This document shows positions 33,059 to 33,849 of a DNA stretch of 33,849 bases, piece by piece. The DNA comes from Acetobacteraceae bacterium (GTDB lineage: Bacteria > Pseudomonadota > Alphaproteobacteria > Acetobacterales > Acetobacteraceae): contig CANJXD010000004.1 of the NCBI GenBank assembly GCA_947478535.1, forward strand, positions 1 through 33,849. The letters are read 5' to 3'. Positions within the stretch are counted from its first letter, which is position 1; each line of letters opens with the position of its first letter. The notes under the pieces are model-generated. The model saw nothing but the letters and a program-made list of their open reading frames with translations, searched no databases and was not told where the DNA came from. Made by a program: the position numbers and the translations under genes.

Positions 33059-33849
33059 TTACTCCGGCTGGTAGTTCACACTGCGCAGCAGTTCCGTGGC
33101 GCGGCTGATCTCATTGCCGATGAAGGTCTTGGTCTCGGCGATGCTTTCCGTGACGGGTTCCAGCACCTGTGCCGTCAGGCGAGAGACAATGGCGGGGTCG
33201 CGCATCGTCTCCTGCATCAGCGCGTTCACACGGCCGCATATTTCCTGGGACGTGCCCTTCGGCGCCCAGGAGCCGTACCAGGACTGGAACTCGTAGCCGG
33301 GCAGGCCGGCCTCCGCCATCGTGGGCACATTCGGCGCCAGGGCCGAACGCTGCGCGGCGGCGATGCCGAGCGCGCGGATACGGCCATCGCCCGTCGCCGG
33401 CAGCAGCGCGAAGGACGGGTCGATCAACAACTGCGCGCTGCCGCCCATCAGGTCCGTCAGCGCCGGCTGCGTGCCACGATAGGCCACCATGTCGAGATTG
33501 GCGCCGGTACGGCGGTTGAACTCGATGGTCGCGAGGTGCCCGGCTGAGCCGAGCGAGGAGATCGCGATGTTCCAGGCACTCGGATTGGCCTTCGCCGCGG
33601 CGACGACATCGGCCACCGTGGTCTGCGGCCGGCTGCCGGTGATGACCATGACCAGCGGTGCGCGGGCGACGCGGGACATCACTTCAAGATCGCGCTCCGG
33701 GTCGAAATTCGCGCCCTTCAGCACCAGCGGCATCACCGCCGTGTTGAAGGCGGAAGCGAGCAGCGTGTAGCCATCTGGCGCGGCGCTCAGCACTTCCCGC
33801 GTGCCGACCAGGCCGGCGCCACCGGTGCGGTTTTCCGCCACCGTCGTCG
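33059..33849 (-). CDS. Bug/TctC-family substrate-binding protein, partial (5' end outside window)
   Basis: At least 262 residues of a second periplasmic Bug protein. The frame is open to the window edge; a GTG at 33841 is not the true start, because the family motif VVENRPG (here TVAENRTGGAG) normally lies about 60-70 residues in, so the signal peptide and first strand are missing from view. Seen motifs are AAPDGYTLL, PLVLKGANFDPERDLEVMSRV, AYRGTQPALTDLMGGSAQLLID and VPTMAEAGLPGYEFQSWYG. It is on the same strand as the TTC38-like gene, 52 bases upstream of it. It is clearly diverged from the Bug protein at 30726 and not a recent duplicate. Ligand unknown. Confidence 0.92.
   Translation of the reverse strand, partial: TTVAENRTGGAGLVGTREVLSAAPDGYTLLASAFNTAVMPLVLKGANFDPERDLEVMSRVARAPLVMVITGSRPQTTVADVVAAAKANPSAWNIAISSLGSAGHLATIEFNRRTGANLDMVAYRGTQPALTDLMGGSAQLLIDPSFALLPATGDGRIRALGIAAAQRSALAPNVPTMAEAGLPGYEFQSWYGSWAPKGTSQEICGRVNALMQETMRDPAIVSRLTAQVLEPVTESIAETKTFIGNEISRATELLRSVNYQPE

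Noticed and set aside
30726..33849. Inverted duplication of Bug genes around the TPR gene
   Set aside because: The two Bug proteins are strongly diverged and no nucleotide repeat was noticed, so a recent inversion or duplication is not supported.

Overview
This is a very GC-rich, tightly packed chromosomal stretch. It carries 29 genes, all for solute uptake, soluble metabolic enzymes or their regulators. The GC content, the coding style and the abundance of periplasmic binding proteins (four SBP_bac_5, two Bug/TctC, one PotD-like, one NMT1/SsuA-like) fit an alphaproteobacterium, most likely an Acetobacteraceae (Roseomonas-like) soil or water organism. That placement is inference from style, not from a marker gene. 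No rRNA, tRNA, CRISPR array, insertion sequence, integrase or phage gene was seen, and no gap between genes exceeds about 135 bp.

Layout. (1) Positions 119-3372, minus strand: two tandem SBP_bac_5 binding proteins without their own permease, divergent from (2). (2) 3463-12118, plus strand: an IclR regulator, two translationally coupled proteins of unknown function (584 and 255 aa), a complete spermidine/putrescine-type ABC importer (binding protein, two permeases, ATPase), then a third SBP_bac_5 protein. (3) 12251-18423, plus strand: an atypical M19 dipeptidase-like protein, an SsuB/SsuC/SsuA-type ABC importer, an FAD-dependent oxidoreductase of the phytoene-desaturase/PYROXD2 type and an ACMSD-type amidohydrolase. 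(4) 18428-19087, minus strand: a GntR/FCD regulator. (5) 19197-31694, plus strand and divergent from the GntR gene: hyuA-hyuB (ATP-dependent hydantoinase/oxoprolinase), a full DppBCDF-type importer, a URO-D-superfamily protein with a methyltransferase-like metal motif, an alpha/beta hydrolase, a fourth SBP_bac_5, a crotonase-fold protein and a Bug-type binding protein. (6) 31681-33006, minus: a TTC38-like TPR protein whose end overlaps the convergent Bug gene. (7) 33059-33849, minus: a second Bug protein cut by the window edge.

How the genes work together. Blocks 2, 3 and 5 each look like one long transcript: junctions are mostly ATGA, GTGA or TGATG overlaps, or gaps of a few bases with good ribosome binding sites. 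Each block joins an importer to a few cytoplasmic enzymes, so each is probably an uptake-and-breakdown pathway for a small nitrogenous compound. Block 5 most plausibly imports peptide-like or cyclic amide substrates and opens a lactam or hydantoin ring with ATP. The substrates cannot be read from the sequence.

Most interesting: the two unknown proteins locked between IclR and the polyamine-type importer; several enzymes whose family catalytic or ligand residues are replaced (the crotonase, the M19-like protein, the URO-D-like protein and the DppD cysteine motif); and palindromic candidate operators in both divergent regulator regions.
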